64,000 nt of DNA from Exiguobacterium aurantiacum DSM 6208 (GTDB lineage Bacteria > Bacillota > Bacilli > Exiguobacteriales > Exiguobacteriaceae). Shown here piece by piece: positions 8,878 to 17,317 of the stretch; the first letter of the stretch is position 1; each line of letters starts with the position of its first letter. Below the pieces are notes generated by a model. That model saw nothing but the letters and a program-made list of their open reading frames with translations. It ran no database searches and had not been told where the DNA came from. Location: the NCBI RefSeq assembly GCF_000702585.1, contig NZ_JNIQ01000001.1, positions 2,051,001-2,115,000 on the forward strand. The letters run 5' to 3'. Both the position numbers and the translations under genes were made by a program.

Positions 8878-9878
8878 GACAAGTCTCATTGCCGATTTAT
8901 CCCGTCACCTATCCGACCGGATTTCGATTAAATCAAAACGAGAGCCAGTTCCCGGTGCCGACACGGTTGCACGAACAGCTTTCAACGCTCTCGTTTCACG
9001 ATTTACATGAGTATCCGGTGCAACCGATTGACGAGTTGTTCAGGCGTTATGCGGCGTACGTTGGCGTGGAACCGAATCAACTGCTCGTCGGGTGTGGCAG
9101 TGACGAGATGATTCACGTCGTCACGCAGGCGTTGTTATCGCCGGAAGACGTCGTCTTGTCACCGAATCCCGATTTCGCCCTTTATCCGATCTTCACGACG
9201 ATCGCACACGGACGTCACGTGCAAACTGACGGTTTATCGTTCGATGCCCTCGTCTCGTCGGTGGAACACTATGCACCAAAACTATTGCTGCTATCGAACC
9301 CGAACAATCCGACTGGAAAGCTATGGACGGTTGCCGAGTTGAGTGACCTCGCCGCACGCGTTCCGTATCTCGTCGTCGACGAAGCATACATCGATTTCAC
9401 ACCGGACGCGAGCATGATTTCACATCTCGATGCTTTCCCGAACGTAATCGTGCTCCGAACGTTATCGAAGGCGTTCGGTCTCGCCAACGTCCGTCTTGGT
9501 TTCATGGTCACAACGACTGAACTAGCGGCTTACTTCCGGCAATTCGTTCCTCCGTTCAACATTAGCGGTGTCAGTGCAAAAATTGCCAACGTCTTTTTAC
9601 AAGATTCATCTTATCTTGACGAGGCGATCGCTTGGCATGCCGAGATGCGCGACAAGTGGTCATCGTTACTCGCCACAATCGGTCAAGTTCACCCCGCTAA
9701 AGCGAATTTCCTATACGTGACGCTCGACGAACCGGAATTGATATGGTCCCATCTCGCCACGAACGGGATTCACACGTCGCGTCAATCAAGCGGGATTCGA
9801 GTGACGCTCGGAACCGAGCAAGCTCTGTTAGCTACAAAACGTGCGTTGATGACGTGGTCGCCCGTTTCTCAACCATAA
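8874..9878 (+). CDS. Second HisC-like aminotransferase
   Basis: A 334-residue fold-type I PLP aminotransferase, paralogous to the HisC inside the his operon at 16.3-17.3 kb. Shared landmarks are LNQNES near the N terminus, [27 protein letters not shown] and the PLP lysine in [10 protein letters not shown] chose the ATG at 8874 because it overlaps the upstream stop as ATGA; an upstream in-frame ATG at 8850 would lie well inside the binding-protein gene. In Bacillus, HisC also transaminates aromatic 2-oxo acids, so this copy may serve an amino acid taken up by its partner (inference). Confidence 0.88.
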   Translation: MRQVSLPIYPVTYPTGFRLNQNESQFPVPTRLHEQLSTLSFHDLHEYPVQPIDELFRRYAAYVGVEPNQLLVGCGSDEMIHVVTQALLSPEDVVLSPNPDFALYPIFTTIAHGRHVQTDGLSFDALVSSVEHYAPKLLLLSNPNNPTGKLWTVAELSDLAARVPYLVVDEAYIDFTPDASMISHLDAFPNVIVLRTLSKAFGLANVRLGFMVTTTELAAYFRQFVPPFNISGVSAKIANVFLQDSSYLDEAIAWHAEMRDKWSSLLATIGQVHPAKANFLYVTLDEPELIWSHLATNGIHTSRQSSGIRVTLGTEQALLATKRALMTWSPVSQP

Positions 9879-9883
9879 ACGGC

Positions 9884-9930
9884 ACGCCCTTTGAAGTTCG
9901 GTACTCTTCCGACTTTATAGGGCGTTTTTG
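9884..9930 (+). terminator. Terminator after hisC paralogue
   Basis: ACGCCCT (9884-9890) pairs with AGGGCGT (9919-9925), with an inner AAGTTCGG/CCGACTT arm, then TTTTT. The following ~170 bp up to the glycosyltransferase hold no further gene. Confidence 0.75.
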
Positions 9931-10102
9931 ATTTAGGTCAATATTTTTCAAGAAGTGCACGTCTTTCGTTGACAAGATCAAAAAAGGCCATCAAATTTCA
10001 TCTTACTGCGCTAACTTCTAAGTTGATTGGCTGTTATCGATTTATTGACGATTCGGCCTCCACCAGTCGCAGCTTATACTTTACAGATATGGAGGAAACA
10101 GC

Positions 10103-11461
10103 ATGGTTTCACGCAATGAACCGGTCGAGACGAAATGGGGACGAAAACGCATCGGGAATCGCTGGTATTGGACGATTTTAACGCGTTTTTGGCTGTCACA
10201 CGGTTTCTCACTCGCCTGGTTGCTCTTCTCGATTTACATCTCGCTTCCTTGGCTCATGGATTTAGCCAAATTGACCAATCTCCCACTTGCACTCTTCATT
10301 ATCGGTGGCATCGCCTACATACCAGGATATTTGATGGCCTTTTTACTCGCCAGTCTCGTCCTCGATCGCCAACCTCCGTTCAAAGATGAACATCCAAATG
10401 AGGCCGTAACGGTTATGATTGCCGCTTATAATGAAGAGGCTTCAATCTATGAGACAATCCGCTACGTTGCAACGCAAGATTATACAGGTCCCCTTCACTT
10501 ACTTGTCATCGATAACAATTCAAATGACAATACGTCAGCGGAAGTGTTACGAGCTAAAGAAGATTTTTCGATTCCGATCACATTATTACATGAACAAAAA
10601 CCAGGAAAGTTCCAAGCACTTAATTTCGGCTTAACCCACGTGACAACACCGTACGTCATCACCCTCGACGCCGACACGTTGATTCATCCGTCCGCGGTTC
10701 GATTTTTAGTGGCTCGACTCGTGAGCAGTCCGAAAGATGTGTGCGCCGTCGCCGGCAGCATGCTCGTCCGGAATAGCCGCAGCTCGTTTTGGACACGCCT
10801 TCAAGAATGGGATTATTTCTTAGGAATCGCTTCAATCAAACGGCTTCAAGGACTTTATCAAGGAACGCTCGTCGCACAAGGGGCGTTTAGTTTATATGAA
10901 ACGGCGGCCGTTCAAGAAGTCGGTGGTTGGCCCGACGCAATCGGTGAAGATATCGTGCTCACTTGGCGCTTGCTTGAGAAGAAACGCCGTGTCTACTTTG
11001 AACCGCTCGCGGTCGCCTTCACCGACGCCCCGGAGTCGTTCCGCCACTTTGCCCGCCAACGCTCGCGCTGGGCCCGAGGCATGGTCGAGGGATTGCAGGA
11101 AGTGAAGCCGTGGCGTCAGCCCCAGCTGTATACAAAATACTTAACGGGCGTCAACTTGATCATGCCTTATCTCGATATCGCTTATACGTTCTTTTGGATC
11201 CCTGGTCTGATCCTCGCCATGTTCGGTCACTATTGGATCGTCGGTCCGATGACGTTGCTCGTTTTGCCCCTCACCGTCCTTAGCTACGGTCTCCTCTACT
11301 TTTATCAACGCGATTACGTGTTCAAAAACTTGAACTTACGTGTCCGTAAAAACTTGTTCGGTTTCATCTTTTTCGTGTTGAGCTATCAGCTGTTCATGTC
11401 CCCGATTTCAGTGTGGGGCTATGCACAAGAGACGTTCAAACTAAAACGTGTTTGGGAATGA
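10103..11461 (+). CDS. Membrane glycosyltransferase, family 2
   Basis: A 452-residue processive GT2-type enzyme resembling poly-GlcNAc and hyaluronan synthases. Two N-terminal membrane segments (about 30-50 and 60-85) are followed by a cytoplasmic catalytic domain with AAYNEE, the metal-binding LDADTL (about 189-194), the general-base GED (in GEDIVLTWRL, about 273-282) and the RQRSRW motif (about 311-316, Q-x-x-R-W). Several C-terminal membrane segments follow (about 350-440). It probably builds a surface or extracellular polysaccharide. It stands alone, with its own GGAGG ribosome site and terminator. Confidence 0.85.
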   Translation: MVSRNEPVETKWGRKRIGNRWYWTILTRFWLSHGFSLAWLLFSIYISLPWLMDLAKLTNLPLALFIIGGIAYIPGYLMAFLLASLVLDRQPPFKDEHPNEAVTVMIAAYNEEASIYETIRYVATQDYTGPLHLLVIDNNSNDNTSAEVLRAKEDFSIPITLLHEQKPGKFQALNFGLTHVTTPYVITLDADTLIHPSAVRFLVARLVSSPKDVCAVAGSMLVRNSRSSFWTRLQEWDYFLGIASIKRLQGLYQGTLVAQGAFSLYETAAVQEVGGWPDAIGEDIVLTWRLLEKKRRVYFEPLAVAFTDAPESFRHFARQRSRWARGMVEGLQEVKPWRQPQLYTKYLTGVNLIMPYLDIAYTFFWIPGLILAMFGHYWIVGPMTLLVLPLTVLSYGLLYFYQRDYVFKNLNLRVRKNLFGFIFFVLSYQLFMSPISVWGYAQETFKLKRVWE

Positions 11462-11464
11462 TCA

Positions 11465-11500
11465 AAGGCCCCGCAACTATTTTGCGGGGCCTCCTTTTTT
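11465..11500. terminator. Terminator between convergent genes
   Basis: AAGGCCCCGCAA pairs with TTGCGGGGCC across a 4-6 nt loop and is followed by CTCCTTTTTT on the plus strand. It lies between the glycosyltransferase stop and the converging acetyltransferase stop and may serve both. Confidence 0.85.
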
Positions 11501-12053
11501 ATGTGATCGTCTTGATGACGCGCGCCGGGTTGCCCCCGACGACGGTAGAGGCGGGCACGTCTTTCGTCACGACCGCGCCGGAAGCGATCACGGCATCATT
11601 CCCGATTGTCACACCAGGATTGATGATGGCGCCACCGCCGATCCAGACGCGATGTCCGACCGTGACCGGTTTCCCATATTCTATGCCGGAGATGCGCTCC
11701 GTCGGGTCGAGCGGATGAGTCGCCGTGTAAACGTGCACGCCCGGTCCGAGCATACAATCGTCACCGAACCGGATTGGACAGATGTCTAAAAACACACAAT
11801 CGAAATTTGCGAAGAACCGCTCCCCGATGTGGATATTGAAGCCATAATCACATTTGAACGTCGGCTCGAAGTAAAACGACTCCCCGGTCGACCCGAACAA
11901 CTCGCTTAATGTTTCTTTTCGAATGGCGAGATCATCGATGCCTGATTGATTGAACTGCTCCATCAATCGACGCGCATGGCGCCGTGCGGTCACAAGCTCT
12001 TCATCTCCGGCAAGGTAGCGCTCGCCTCGAACCATCTTTTCTTTTTCCGTCAT
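11499..12053 (-). CDS. maa: Maltose/galactoside-type sugar O-acetyltransferase
   Basis: A 184-residue left-handed beta-helix acetyltransferase of the Maa/LacA group. The N-terminal Mac domain ([20 protein letters not shown]) is followed by hexapeptide repeats with the catalytic histidine in YTATHPLDP (about 108-116) and the C-terminal signature [19 protein letters not shown]. It transfers acetyl from acetyl-CoA to sugars; the physiological acceptor is uncertain. It is divergent from the gene at 12142 across 88 bp. Confidence 0.88.
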   Translation of the reverse strand: MTEKEKMVRGERYLAGDEELVTARRHARRLMEQFNQSGIDDLAIRKETLSELFGSTGESFYFEPTFKCDYGFNIHIGERFFANFDCVFLDICPIRFGDDCMLGPGVHVYTATHPLDPTERISGIEYGKPVTVGHRVWIGGGAIINPGVTIGNDAVIASGAVVTKDVPASTVVGGNPARVIKTIT

Positions 12054-12141
12054 CGTCTTTCCCCCTATTCTTTTTCAGTATAGAGGATTTTCGCCAGAAA
12101 TGGGGAATAGGATGTTGACGAACTTGAGGAGGAATTGACAG

Positions 12142-13065
12142 ATGAAACGTATTCTAGATTGCAGAGCCAGCGACTTTTTGACGTTCAACCGCAGCGATTT
12201 GATTGAGTCCATTCGAAAAGCCGAAGGACGCACCGTCCTCGCGGAGGTCATCCCGACCGTCCAACCGTTGTATCCCGAAGTGACGAACGCGGAACTTGCC
12301 AGAGCCTTCGGTGCAGATATGATCTTACTCAACATGTTTGACGTGTTTCACCCGTACGTGAAAGGACTGGAAAGTCACGCCTTGTTCGGTAACGACCCGG
12401 AAGAAACGATGTCAGACAATCCGATTTTAGAGTTGAAACGGCTCGTCGGGTTGCCGATCGGTGTCAATTTAGAACCGGTCGACTTCTCCGAGAAGTCTTC
12501 TGAAATGCATGACGTCAAGCATGGACGGCTCGCGACACGTGAAGCGTTCGCGAAAGCGTCTGAACTTGGCATCGACTTTATTTGTCTGACCGGCAACCCG
12601 AACACCGGCGTGACGAATGAGGCGATCGAGCAAGCCATTATCAGCGCCCGTCAAGAGTTTGCCGGCGTCATCATCGCCGGCAAGATGCATCAAGCCGGTG
12701 TCGGCCGAGTGCTCGACCGCGAGGCGTACACGCGCTTCGCCGAAGCCGGTGCCGATATCATCTTGATTCCAGCCCCAGGTACCGTCCCTGGTGTTCGCGA
12801 AGACGAGTTTTTCGAAGTCACCCGCGACATCCAAGCGCTGAACAAACTCGTCGTCGCCGCCATCGGGACTTCACAAGAAGGAGCAGACGAGGCGACGATT
12901 CGGGAAATCGCCTTGTCCTCGAAACGTGGTGGGACGGACGTGTTTCATATCGGGGACGCTGGACTGTCAGGCATCGCCACACCGGAAAATATTCAAGCGT
13001 TATCGATTGCCATCCGCGGTCGGCGTCATACGTATATCCGCATGGCCACCTCGGTCAATCGCTAA
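12142..13065 (+). CDS. Conserved protein of unknown function, TIM-barrel-like
   Basis: A 307-residue protein that appears to be an alpha/beta barrel: repeated strand-like stretches such as VLAEVIPT, ADMILLNMF, LPIGVNLEP, IDFICLTGNPNTGV, VIIAGKMH, ADIILIPAPGTVPG and VVAAIGTSQEG are spaced as in (beta/alpha)8 enzymes. I believe it belongs to a family known only as a domain of unknown function, sometimes loosely named PEP-mutase-like. A strong GAGGAGG site precedes the ATG. Substrate and pathway are unknown; the conserved GNPNTG and PGTVPG loops at strand ends would be the likely active site. Confidence 0.6.
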   Translation: MKRILDCRASDFLTFNRSDLIESIRKAEGRTVLAEVIPTVQPLYPEVTNAELARAFGADMILLNMFDVFHPYVKGLESHALFGNDPEETMSDNPILELKRLVGLPIGVNLEPVDFSEKSSEMHDVKHGRLATREAFAKASELGIDFICLTGNPNTGVTNEAIEQAIISARQEFAGVIIAGKMHQAGVGRVLDREAYTRFAEAGADIILIPAPGTVPGVREDEFFEVTRDIQALNKLVVAAIGTSQEGADEATIREIALSSKRGGTDVFHIGDAGLSGIATPENIQALSIAIRGRRHTYIRMATSVNR

Positions 13066-13100
13066 AAAAAGGAACGGAGCCTTGAGGCTTCGTTCCTTTC
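13064..13100. terminator. Bidirectional terminator at end of his operon
   Basis: AAAGGAACGGAGCC pairs with GGCTTCGTTCCTTT around a TTGA loop. An A7 run on the left gives the minus-strand his transcript its T-tract, while TTT on the right serves the plus-strand gene ending at 13065. Confidence 0.85.
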
Positions 13101-13105
13101 TCGTC

Positions 13106-13414
13106 TTACCAGTCTTCGACGTCACGGCGTGGTTTCGCCGGTGTTGTCGTCCCATGGCGCTCACTGAGAAGCGTCTCGACGTCTTCAAGCGAGACACCTT
13201 TCGCTGCGAGCAAGACGAGCAAGTGATAGATCACGTCCGCCGCCTCTTCGACGACGTTCTCATCCTGCAATGCCGCAATCACGACCTCGAACGATTCCTC
13301 GCCGAACTTTTTGGCGATTTTATCGACGCCTGACTCGAACAAATACGTCGTATACGACCCGTCTTTCGGTGTCGTCTTCCGTTCTTGAATCAATTTCTCT
13401 AACTCGTGAATCAT
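13106..13414 (-). CDS. hisE: Phosphoribosyl-ATP pyrophosphatase HisE
   Basis: This 102-residue protein hydrolyses PR-ATP to PR-AMP, the second step of histidine synthesis. It has the all-alpha MazG-like metal-binding pattern GEESFEVVIAALQDE...EEAADVIYH. In B. subtilis HisI and HisE are one fused protein; here they are two genes. I placed the start at 13414, where ATG overlaps the hisI stop as ATGA with GGAGGTGGAAGG just upstream. It is the last gene of the his operon. Confidence 0.93.
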   Translation of the reverse strand: MIHELEKLIQERKTTPKDGSYTTYLFESGVDKIAKKFGEESFEVVIAALQDENVVEEAADVIYHLLVLLAAKGVSLEDVETLLSERHGTTTPAKPRRDVEDW

Positions 13415-13743
13415 CCTTCCACCTCCGTGAAAAAGCAACTTCGATTACCCGTGTGACACGTCGGCCCATTGGCCCGGACGCGGACGAGAAGCGCGTCTTG
13501 ATCGCAGTCGACATGAATGCTTTCAAGTTCGAGCGTGTTCCCGCTCGATTCGCCTTTCATCCAAAGCCGCCCTTTTGAGCGCGACCAGAACGTGACCGTG
13601 TTCGTCTCAAGCGTCTGTTGAATCGCTTCATCGTTCATATAGCCGAGCATGAGTACGGCGTTATCTTCCGTCGACACGATGATCGCCGGGATCAATCCAC
13701 TGTCGTCGTAACAAACCGCATCGGCAAGTTGTGTTCGCTGCAT
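13411..13743 (-). CDS. hisI: Phosphoribosyl-AMP cyclohydrolase HisI
   Basis: A 110-residue cyclohydrolase that opens the adenine ring of PR-AMP, step 3 of the pathway. The metal-binding and catalytic stretch VDCDQDALLVRV and the zinc ligands in GPTCHTGNRSCFF (about 94-106) are intact. The only plausible start is ATG at 13743, placed 8 nt after AGAGGTGA; this makes the gene overlap the end of hisF by 52 bp, with both protein ends conserved in their families. Confidence 0.93.
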   Translation of the reverse strand: MQRTQLADAVCYDDSGLIPAIIVSTEDNAVLMLGYMNDEAIQQTLETNTVTFWSRSKGRLWMKGESSGNTLELESIHVDCDQDALLVRVRANGPTCHTGNRSCFFTEVEG

Positions 13744-14459
13744 ACGTGCTTCACCTCTTCCACTGTCGTTTTCCGGTCATGTAGAATCGAAGCGAGCAGC
13801 GCCGCATCGACACGTTCGAGCGCATCGACGACGTGACTCGCGTTGCCGGCCCCACCCGAGGCGATGATTGGTATATCGACCGCGTCACGGAGAAGCTCGA
13901 GAATGCCCAAATCATACCCGCTCTGTTTCCCGTCTTGGTTCATCGACGTGACGAGCAGTTCCCCTGCCCCAAGTTCGGCGACGCGTTTCGCCCAGTCAAT
14001 GGCGCGCAGTTCCGTCTTCTGTTTGCCGCCATACGTGTAGACGAAGTACTCCCCGTCCTCGAAGCGAACGTCGATGGCGACGACGATACATTGAGACCCG
14101 AAACGTTCGGCCGCCTGTTTAATCAAATCAGGCGATTCGACGGCGAGCGTGTTGAGTGAGACTTTATCCGCCCCTGCTTTTAAAAGCGAAGAGATGTCTT
14201 CAAGCGAACGAATACCGCCGCCGACCGTGAGCGGGATGAACACTTTCCGGGCGACGGCGCTGACGACGTCGAGCATCGTCTGGCGCCGCTCGGTGCTGGC
14301 CGTGATATCCAAAAAGACGAGCTCGTCGGCCCCGGAGGCGTCATAATATTTCGCGATTTCCACCGGGTCACCGATATCGCGTAGCGCCACGAATTCGACG
14401 CCTTTGACGACACGTCCTTCTTTTACATCAAGACATGGGATGATGCGTCGTTTAAGCAT
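13692..14459 (-). CDS. hisF: Imidazole glycerol phosphate synthase, cyclase subunit HisF
   Basis: A 255-residue (beta/alpha)8 barrel. With HisH it converts PRFAR and ammonia to imidazole glycerol phosphate and AICAR. Catalytic Asp 11 is in RIIPCLDVKEGRVVKG and the second Asp is in LLVTSMNQDGKQSGYD; phosphate-binding VGGGIRS and ASGGAGN loops are present. It overlaps hisA by 8 bp and hisI by 52 bp. Confidence 0.97.
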   Translation of the reverse strand: MLKRRIIPCLDVKEGRVVKGVEFVALRDIGDPVEIAKYYDASGADELVFLDITASTERRQTMLDVVSAVARKVFIPLTVGGGIRSLEDISSLLKAGADKVSLNTLAVESPDLIKQAAERFGSQCIVVAIDVRFEDGEYFVYTYGGKQKTELRAIDWAKRVAELGAGELLVTSMNQDGKQSGYDLGILELLRDAVDIPIIASGGAGNASHVVDALERVDAALLASILHDRKTTVEEVKHVCSEHNLPMRFVTTTVD

Positions 14460-15165
14460 GGCGCGCCTCCCACTCGATCAACTGGTCGAGACTGACTTTT
14501 CCTGAAAGCAACGCCTTGCCGACGACGGCCTCATCGATCTGCGCGTCGCTTAGTGCCTGGACGTCTGCCTCTGTCGTCACCCCGCCTGAAGCGATGAGAG
14601 TGACCGTGACCGCCTCACGGAGCGCGCGCATGCGCTCGAGGTTCGGGCCGTTCAGTTTGCCGTCCGAACCGATATCTGTGTAAAGGATCGTCTTCACGCC
14701 ACGGGCGACCAAATCATTCGCGGCCTCGATATCACGCAATGTCGTCGCCTCTTGCCAGCCGTTGACGGCGACCATCCCGTCATACGCATCGAGCGCGACG
14801 GCAATACGGTCGCCGTATTTGGCGAGCGCCGCATCCAAGAAATCGGGATCCGTGAACGCCTTCGTCCCGAGTAGGACGCGGTCGGCCCCGGTCTCCATGA
14901 CAGCATCGAGTGCTTCGACTGAACGGATGCCCCCGCCCGTCTGGACGAAAAATCCGCATTCTTTCGCGAAACGGACGACGTCAAGGTGTCTCGGCTCACC
15001 CGCCTTTGCTCCCTCGAGGTCGATCAAATGGAGCATCGGGACACGCCCTTGCCATTCTTTCAACTTTTCGTATGGGTCCCCGTACTGTTCTTCTGTATTA
15101 AAATCCCCTTCTGTCAGACGGACGATTTTACCATCGATTAAATCAATTGCCGGTAGTAATCTCAC
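14452..15165 (-). CDS. hisA: ProFAR isomerase HisA
   Basis: A 237-residue (beta/alpha)8 barrel that performs the Amadori isomerisation of ProFAR to PRFAR. It starts [15 protein letters not shown], with the catalytic base Asp 8 in AIDLIDG and the second Asp in LYTDIGSDGKLNGPN (about 170). I chose the GTG at 15165, with AGGAG 10 nt upstream, because it aligns with the family's N terminus; longer in-frame starts would add residues unlike HisA. The start lies 23 bp inside hisH. Confidence 0.93.
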   Translation of the reverse strand: MRLLPAIDLIDGKIVRLTEGDFNTEEQYGDPYEKLKEWQGRVPMLHLIDLEGAKAGEPRHLDVVRFAKECGFFVQTGGGIRSVEALDAVMETGADRVLLGTKAFTDPDFLDAALAKYGDRIAVALDAYDGMVAVNGWQEATTLRDIEAANDLVARGVKTILYTDIGSDGKLNGPNLERMRALREAVTVTLIASGGVTTEADVQALSDAQIDEAVVGKALLSGKVSLDQLIEWEARHA

Positions 15166-15730
15166 GCTCGACCGACTCCTTCCATTCTTGTAGTAAACGT
15201 AATCCGAACGTCCCGCTCTTCTCTGGATGGAACTGCATCCCCGTGACAAGACCGTCCTGTACGATCGCAGGAACGCGCTCGCCCATATAGTCGGCTGAGG
15301 CGACAATATTCGCCTCAGCGGTCACGACGTGATACGAATGGACGAAGTACACGTCCTCATCGCGTAAAATCGAGTTCCACCCAACGTGCGGCAACCGCTT
15401 CGCTCGCATCCGTTCGACGCGTCCTTCGATGAGTCCGAGTCCTTCGGTCAACATTCCTTCTGTGCTCGAGTCGAACAACAGTTGCATGCCGAGGCAAATC
15501 CCGAGGAACGGTTTCTCCGTCGCCATCCGTTTCAACAACGGCACGAGTCCCGTCGCATGGAGGGACGCCATCGCTTGCGGGAAAGCGCCGACACCTGGTA
15601 GCAAGATCGCATCGGCCGCCTCAATTTCCGTCGCATCGTTCGTGATGACGACGTGACAACCGATTGCTTTCAGCGCCCGTTCGACGTTAAAGACGTTCCC
15701 CATCCCATAATCAATGACCGCGACGTTCAT
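15143..15730 (-). CDS. hisH: Imidazole glycerol phosphate synthase, amidotransferase subunit HisH
   Basis: A 195-residue class I glutamine amidotransferase that supplies ammonia to HisF. The nucleophile Cys is in [12 protein letters not shown] (about residue 79) and the His/Glu pair in HPEKSGTFG (about 173-181). The oxyanion segment LLPGVGAFP is typical. The start overlaps the hisB stop as ATGA. Confidence 0.97.
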   Translation of the reverse strand: MNVAVIDYGMGNVFNVERALKAIGCHVVITNDATEIEAADAILLPGVGAFPQAMASLHATGLVPLLKRMATEKPFLGICLGMQLLFDSSTEGMLTEGLGLIEGRVERMRAKRLPHVGWNSILRDEDVYFVHSYHVVTAEANIVASADYMGERVPAIVQDGLVTGMQFHPEKSGTFGLRLLQEWKESVEREITTGN

Positions 15731-16314
15731 CCTTCGATCCGTCCTTTCGTTGAGGGCAGGCGGTTCGACCCGTCCTGTCCAATCGCTTCGGCGAGCGAGC
15801 GACCGAACGCTTTGAATAACCCTTCGACCATATGGTGTGAGTTCGTGCCGTATAGCACTTCAAGATGCAGCGTCAGTCGGGCGTTCATCGCGACAGCGCG
15901 GAAAAACTCCTCGGCAAGCTCTGTATCAAAGTCACCGAGCTTAGGATTTTTGATGTCGGCGTTAAACACGAGGAACGGGCGACCCGACACGTCGACGACA
16001 CTGCGTGCGAGCGTCTCGTCCATCGGGAGGTAACTCGTACCGTAGCGGCGAATCCCGACCTTGTCACCGAGCGCCTCTAAAATCATCTGCCCTAAGGCAA
16101 TCCCGACGTCTTCGACCGTATGGTGGGCGTCGACCCACGTATCTCCTTCGACGTGAACCGATAAATCGATTTGGCTATGGAAAGCGAACAACGTCAACAT
16201 GTGGTCGAAGAAGCCGACGCCCGTTTGAATATCGCTTTGTCCCGTCCCGTTCAAATCTAACTTCAGTTCAATCTTTGTCTCGTTCGTCTCGCGTTTCGTT
16301 TCAGCTGTTCTCAA
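15727..16314 (-). CDS. hisB: Imidazoleglycerol-phosphate dehydratase HisB
   Basis: A 195-residue monofunctional dehydratase with internal repeats carrying the manganese-binding motifs [11 protein letters not shown] and [14 protein letters not shown] (first half) and [14 protein letters not shown] (second half). It makes imidazole acetol phosphate for HisC. No phosphatase domain is fused, consistent with the separate PHP phosphatase at 20.2 kb. It overlaps the end of hisC by 14 bp. Confidence 0.97.
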   Translation of the reverse strand: MRTAETKRETNETKIELKLDLNGTGQSDIQTGVGFFDHMLTLFAFHSQIDLSVHVEGDTWVDAHHTVEDVGIALGQMILEALGDKVGIRRYGTSYLPMDETLARSVVDVSGRPFLVFNADIKNPKLGDFDTELAEEFFRAVAMNARLTLHLEVLYGTNSHHMVEGLFKAFGRSLAEAIGQDGSNRLPSTKGRIEG

Positions 16315-17317
16315 GTGAACTCACCTCTTCTATCGTTTGTTGAATCAATCGATACGCCTCATCCGTCCCGGCACTGACACGGATGCCATCGGAGAAAGCC
16401 CGGACGTGGACCCCGTTGGCAAGAAACCGACTCGCCCACGCTTCACTGTCTCGTATCACGACGTATAAGAAATTGGCCCGACTCGGGAGGATTTTCCCGA
16501 CCGGTGCCAGTAATGGTTTCAGTTTTTCACGTTGTTCATTATGGTACGCGACAGCGTCACGAATGTAGGCCACATCCTCTAAGACGACGGCCGCAACGGC
16601 CGCGCTCAGTCCGCTCACGTTGAACGGTGAGCGAAAGCGGTCGATGTTCTCGATCAATGCCGGGTCCGCAATCATGAAACCAATCCGTAAATTCGCCAAC
16701 CCGAACGCTTTTGACAACGTTCGAAGAATGATGACGTTTCGATGATCAGCGAGACGGGGGTTGAACGAATCGTCCATCGTGAAGTCAATATACGCCTCAT
16801 CGACGACGAGATATGGCACCCGTTCTGCGACCATCGCGAGCTCGTCAAGCGTCCACATTTTCCCCGTCGGATTGTTCGGGTTTGAGACGAGGACGAGTTT
16901 CGGATGGTTCGCCTCGATCGTCTGTACGAGTGATTGGAACGATAATCCGTCCTCGTCCGGCTGCACGAAGTTCCCTCGCGCGATGTGTGCATAAATGCCA
17001 TACATCGAAAAGTCCGGGAGCGGTGCGACGACGACGTCATCGACGTCGAGAAGTGCCTGGCAAAGTATCGCGAGCAACTCATCGCTACCGCTGCCGACCA
17101 TCAATTGGTTCACTTCAACGCCCGCGTATTCGGCATAACGTTGTTTCAAGCGAATCAACTCTTCGACCGGATAACGGCTTAAACCGGTCAAGTCGATTGA
17201 ACGAATCTTGTCTTGGATTCGCTCGGGAAGTTCGTATTGGCTCTCGTTTTGATTTAACGCATGTCCCTTGACCGCATGTGGGACGTAACGCGGAATCGTT
17301 TCGTATCGTTGTCTCAT
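16301..17317 (-). CDS. hisC: Histidinol-phosphate aminotransferase HisC
   Basis: A 338-residue PLP enzyme that converts imidazole acetol phosphate to histidinol phosphate. It has LNQNES (23-28), [27 protein letters not shown] and the PLP lysine in TLSKAFGLA. Its place between hisD and hisB marks it as the pathway enzyme, as opposed to the paralogue at 8874. The start overlaps the hisD stop by 4 bp (ATGA). Confidence 0.96.
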   Translation of the reverse strand: MRQRYETIPRYVPHAVKGHALNQNESQYELPERIQDKIRSIDLTGLSRYPVEELIRLKQRYAEYAGVEVNQLMVGSGSDELLAILCQALLDVDDVVVAPLPDFSMYGIYAHIARGNFVQPDEDGLSFQSLVQTIEANHPKLVLVSNPNNPTGKMWTLDELAMVAERVPYLVVDEAYIDFTMDDSFNPRLADHRNVIILRTLSKAFGLANLRIGFMIADPALIENIDRFRSPFNVSGLSAAVAAVVLEDVAYIRDAVAYHNEQREKLKPLLAPVGKILPSRANFLYVVIRDSEAWASRFLANGVHVRAFSDGIRVSAGTDEAYRLIQQTIEEVSSLENS

